DNA of 46,520 nucleotides from Planctomycetota bacterium. Its GTDB lineage: Bacteria; Planctomycetota; Planctomycetia; Planctomycetales; Planctomycetaceae. A model generated the notes under the pieces. That model was not told where the DNA came from. It did not search any database and saw only the letters and a list, made by a program, of their open reading frames with translations. Location of the stretch: positions 1-46,520 of the forward strand of contig JAURQH010000009.1 in assembly GCA_030836185.1 (NCBI GenBank), written 5' to 3'. The position numbers and the translations under genes were made by a program. Shown here one piece after another: positions 46,351-46,520 of this stretch. The stretch's first letter is position 1, and the number at the start of each line of letters is the position of its first letter.

Positions 46351-46520
46351 ATGCCCACAAGATCCCGCAACGAGTCAGGACGACTCCACGCAGCGGGATC
46401 CAGGACGGAACCCCAACGACAAGTCAATGACACACAATGGTTTCTGATTTCTGATCTGATGCCCGATCCACCGCCGAATCCACTTGGTGGACGACCGCCC
46501 CACAAAAATCGGGACTGCTT
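46351..46520 (+). CDS. IS5-family transposase, N-terminal part
   Basis: The frame opens at the ATG 46351 and runs off the window (56 codons visible). After about 25 basic, polar residues it reads VNDTQWFLISDLMPDPPPN, then LGGRPPHKNRDC, which matches the N-terminal DUF4096-like domain of IS5/IS4-type transposases (pattern D-x-Q-W ... I/L-x-x-L-x-P ... G-R-P). The catalytic DDE residues are downstream of the window, so intactness cannot be judged. Confidence 0.72.
   Translation, partial: MPTRSRNESGRLHAAGSRTEPQRQVNDTQWFLISDLMPDPPPNPLGGRPPHKNRDC

Larger units (their letters stand above)
46269..46520 (+). mobile_element. Left end of an IS5-family insertion sequence, cut off by the window edge
   Basis: The coding sequence of the preceding gene breaks off at about 46269, where GAGCCTGTCCTGAAAC begins, a sequence resembling the ends of IS5-family elements. 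The transposase start follows at 46351. The right end, and hence the inverted repeat and target duplication, lie outside the window. Confidence 0.6.

Noticed and set aside
1-46520. CRISPR arrays, tRNA or rRNA genes, or a prophage
   Set aside because: No regularly spaced identical repeats, cloverleaf sequences or phage structural genes were seen; short tRNAs could still escape reading by eye.

Overview
The window looks like a piece of the chromosome of a planctomycete (Planctomycetota, probably a Planctomycetaceae-type organism of roughly 50% GC). This is inferred from the gene mix, not from a search: two secreted sulfatases, a secreted ceramidase-like protein, a PQQ-type beta-propeller protein, a lipoprotein that joins a phosphoesterase-like domain to a tetraheme cytochrome, a DUF1573 protein, an excisionase-type HTH fused to a receiver domain, and an unusually long SecA. 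waaA and a WecA/TagO-like transferase indicate a Gram-negative-type envelope. No rRNA, tRNA, CRISPR array or prophage was seen.

Layout. 1-900: the tail of an unrecognised gene, then non-coding DNA with small inverted and tandem repeats. 900-5100 (minus): a SUKH-like gene that seems to carry an in-frame stop, RNase R, and a YhaM-like exoribonuclease. 5240-8700 (plus): proS behind a clear promoter, a TPR protein and a RluA-type pseudouridine synthase, with a small TPR gene converging on them. 9500-12650: a sulfatase and a ceramidase-like gene converge on a terminator. 12870-16215: a WecA/TagO-like transferase and an O-antigen-ligase-like protein overlap by 4 bp. 16370-19170: DUF1573 protein and tetraheme lipoprotein. 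19190-21180 (minus): fabH and a TIM-barrel isomerase.

21500-29180: two small unknown genes, then a minus-strand series secA-waaA-metK ending in a strong terminator. 29550-32600 (plus): a molybdopterin oxidoreductase, a DUF971-CYTH pair and a PQQ-propeller protein. 32690-39910 (minus): a DapA-family lyase, an NhaC-like antiporter, a two-component pair, a shortened PstS-like protein and a secreted phosphoesterase. 40140-44350 (minus): a second sulfatase, two small unknown genes and mnmG. 44730-46520: tpx with a terminator, repeat-rich DNA, and an IS5-like element that has cut the start off an unknown gene at the right edge.

Most of the window is housekeeping (translation, RNA turnover, secretion, methyl-donor supply, lipid and LPS synthesis) interleaved with secreted catabolic enzymes. 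I found no complete new defence or mobile system. The most unusual items are the expanded SecA wing with about five internal repeats, the degenerate phosphoesterase-like domain fused to a tetraheme cytochrome, the PstS-like protein that appears to lack its middle, the in-frame stop in the SUKH-like gene, the IS insertion at the right edge, and degenerate tandem repeats of 7 and 9 bp in several intergenic gaps.
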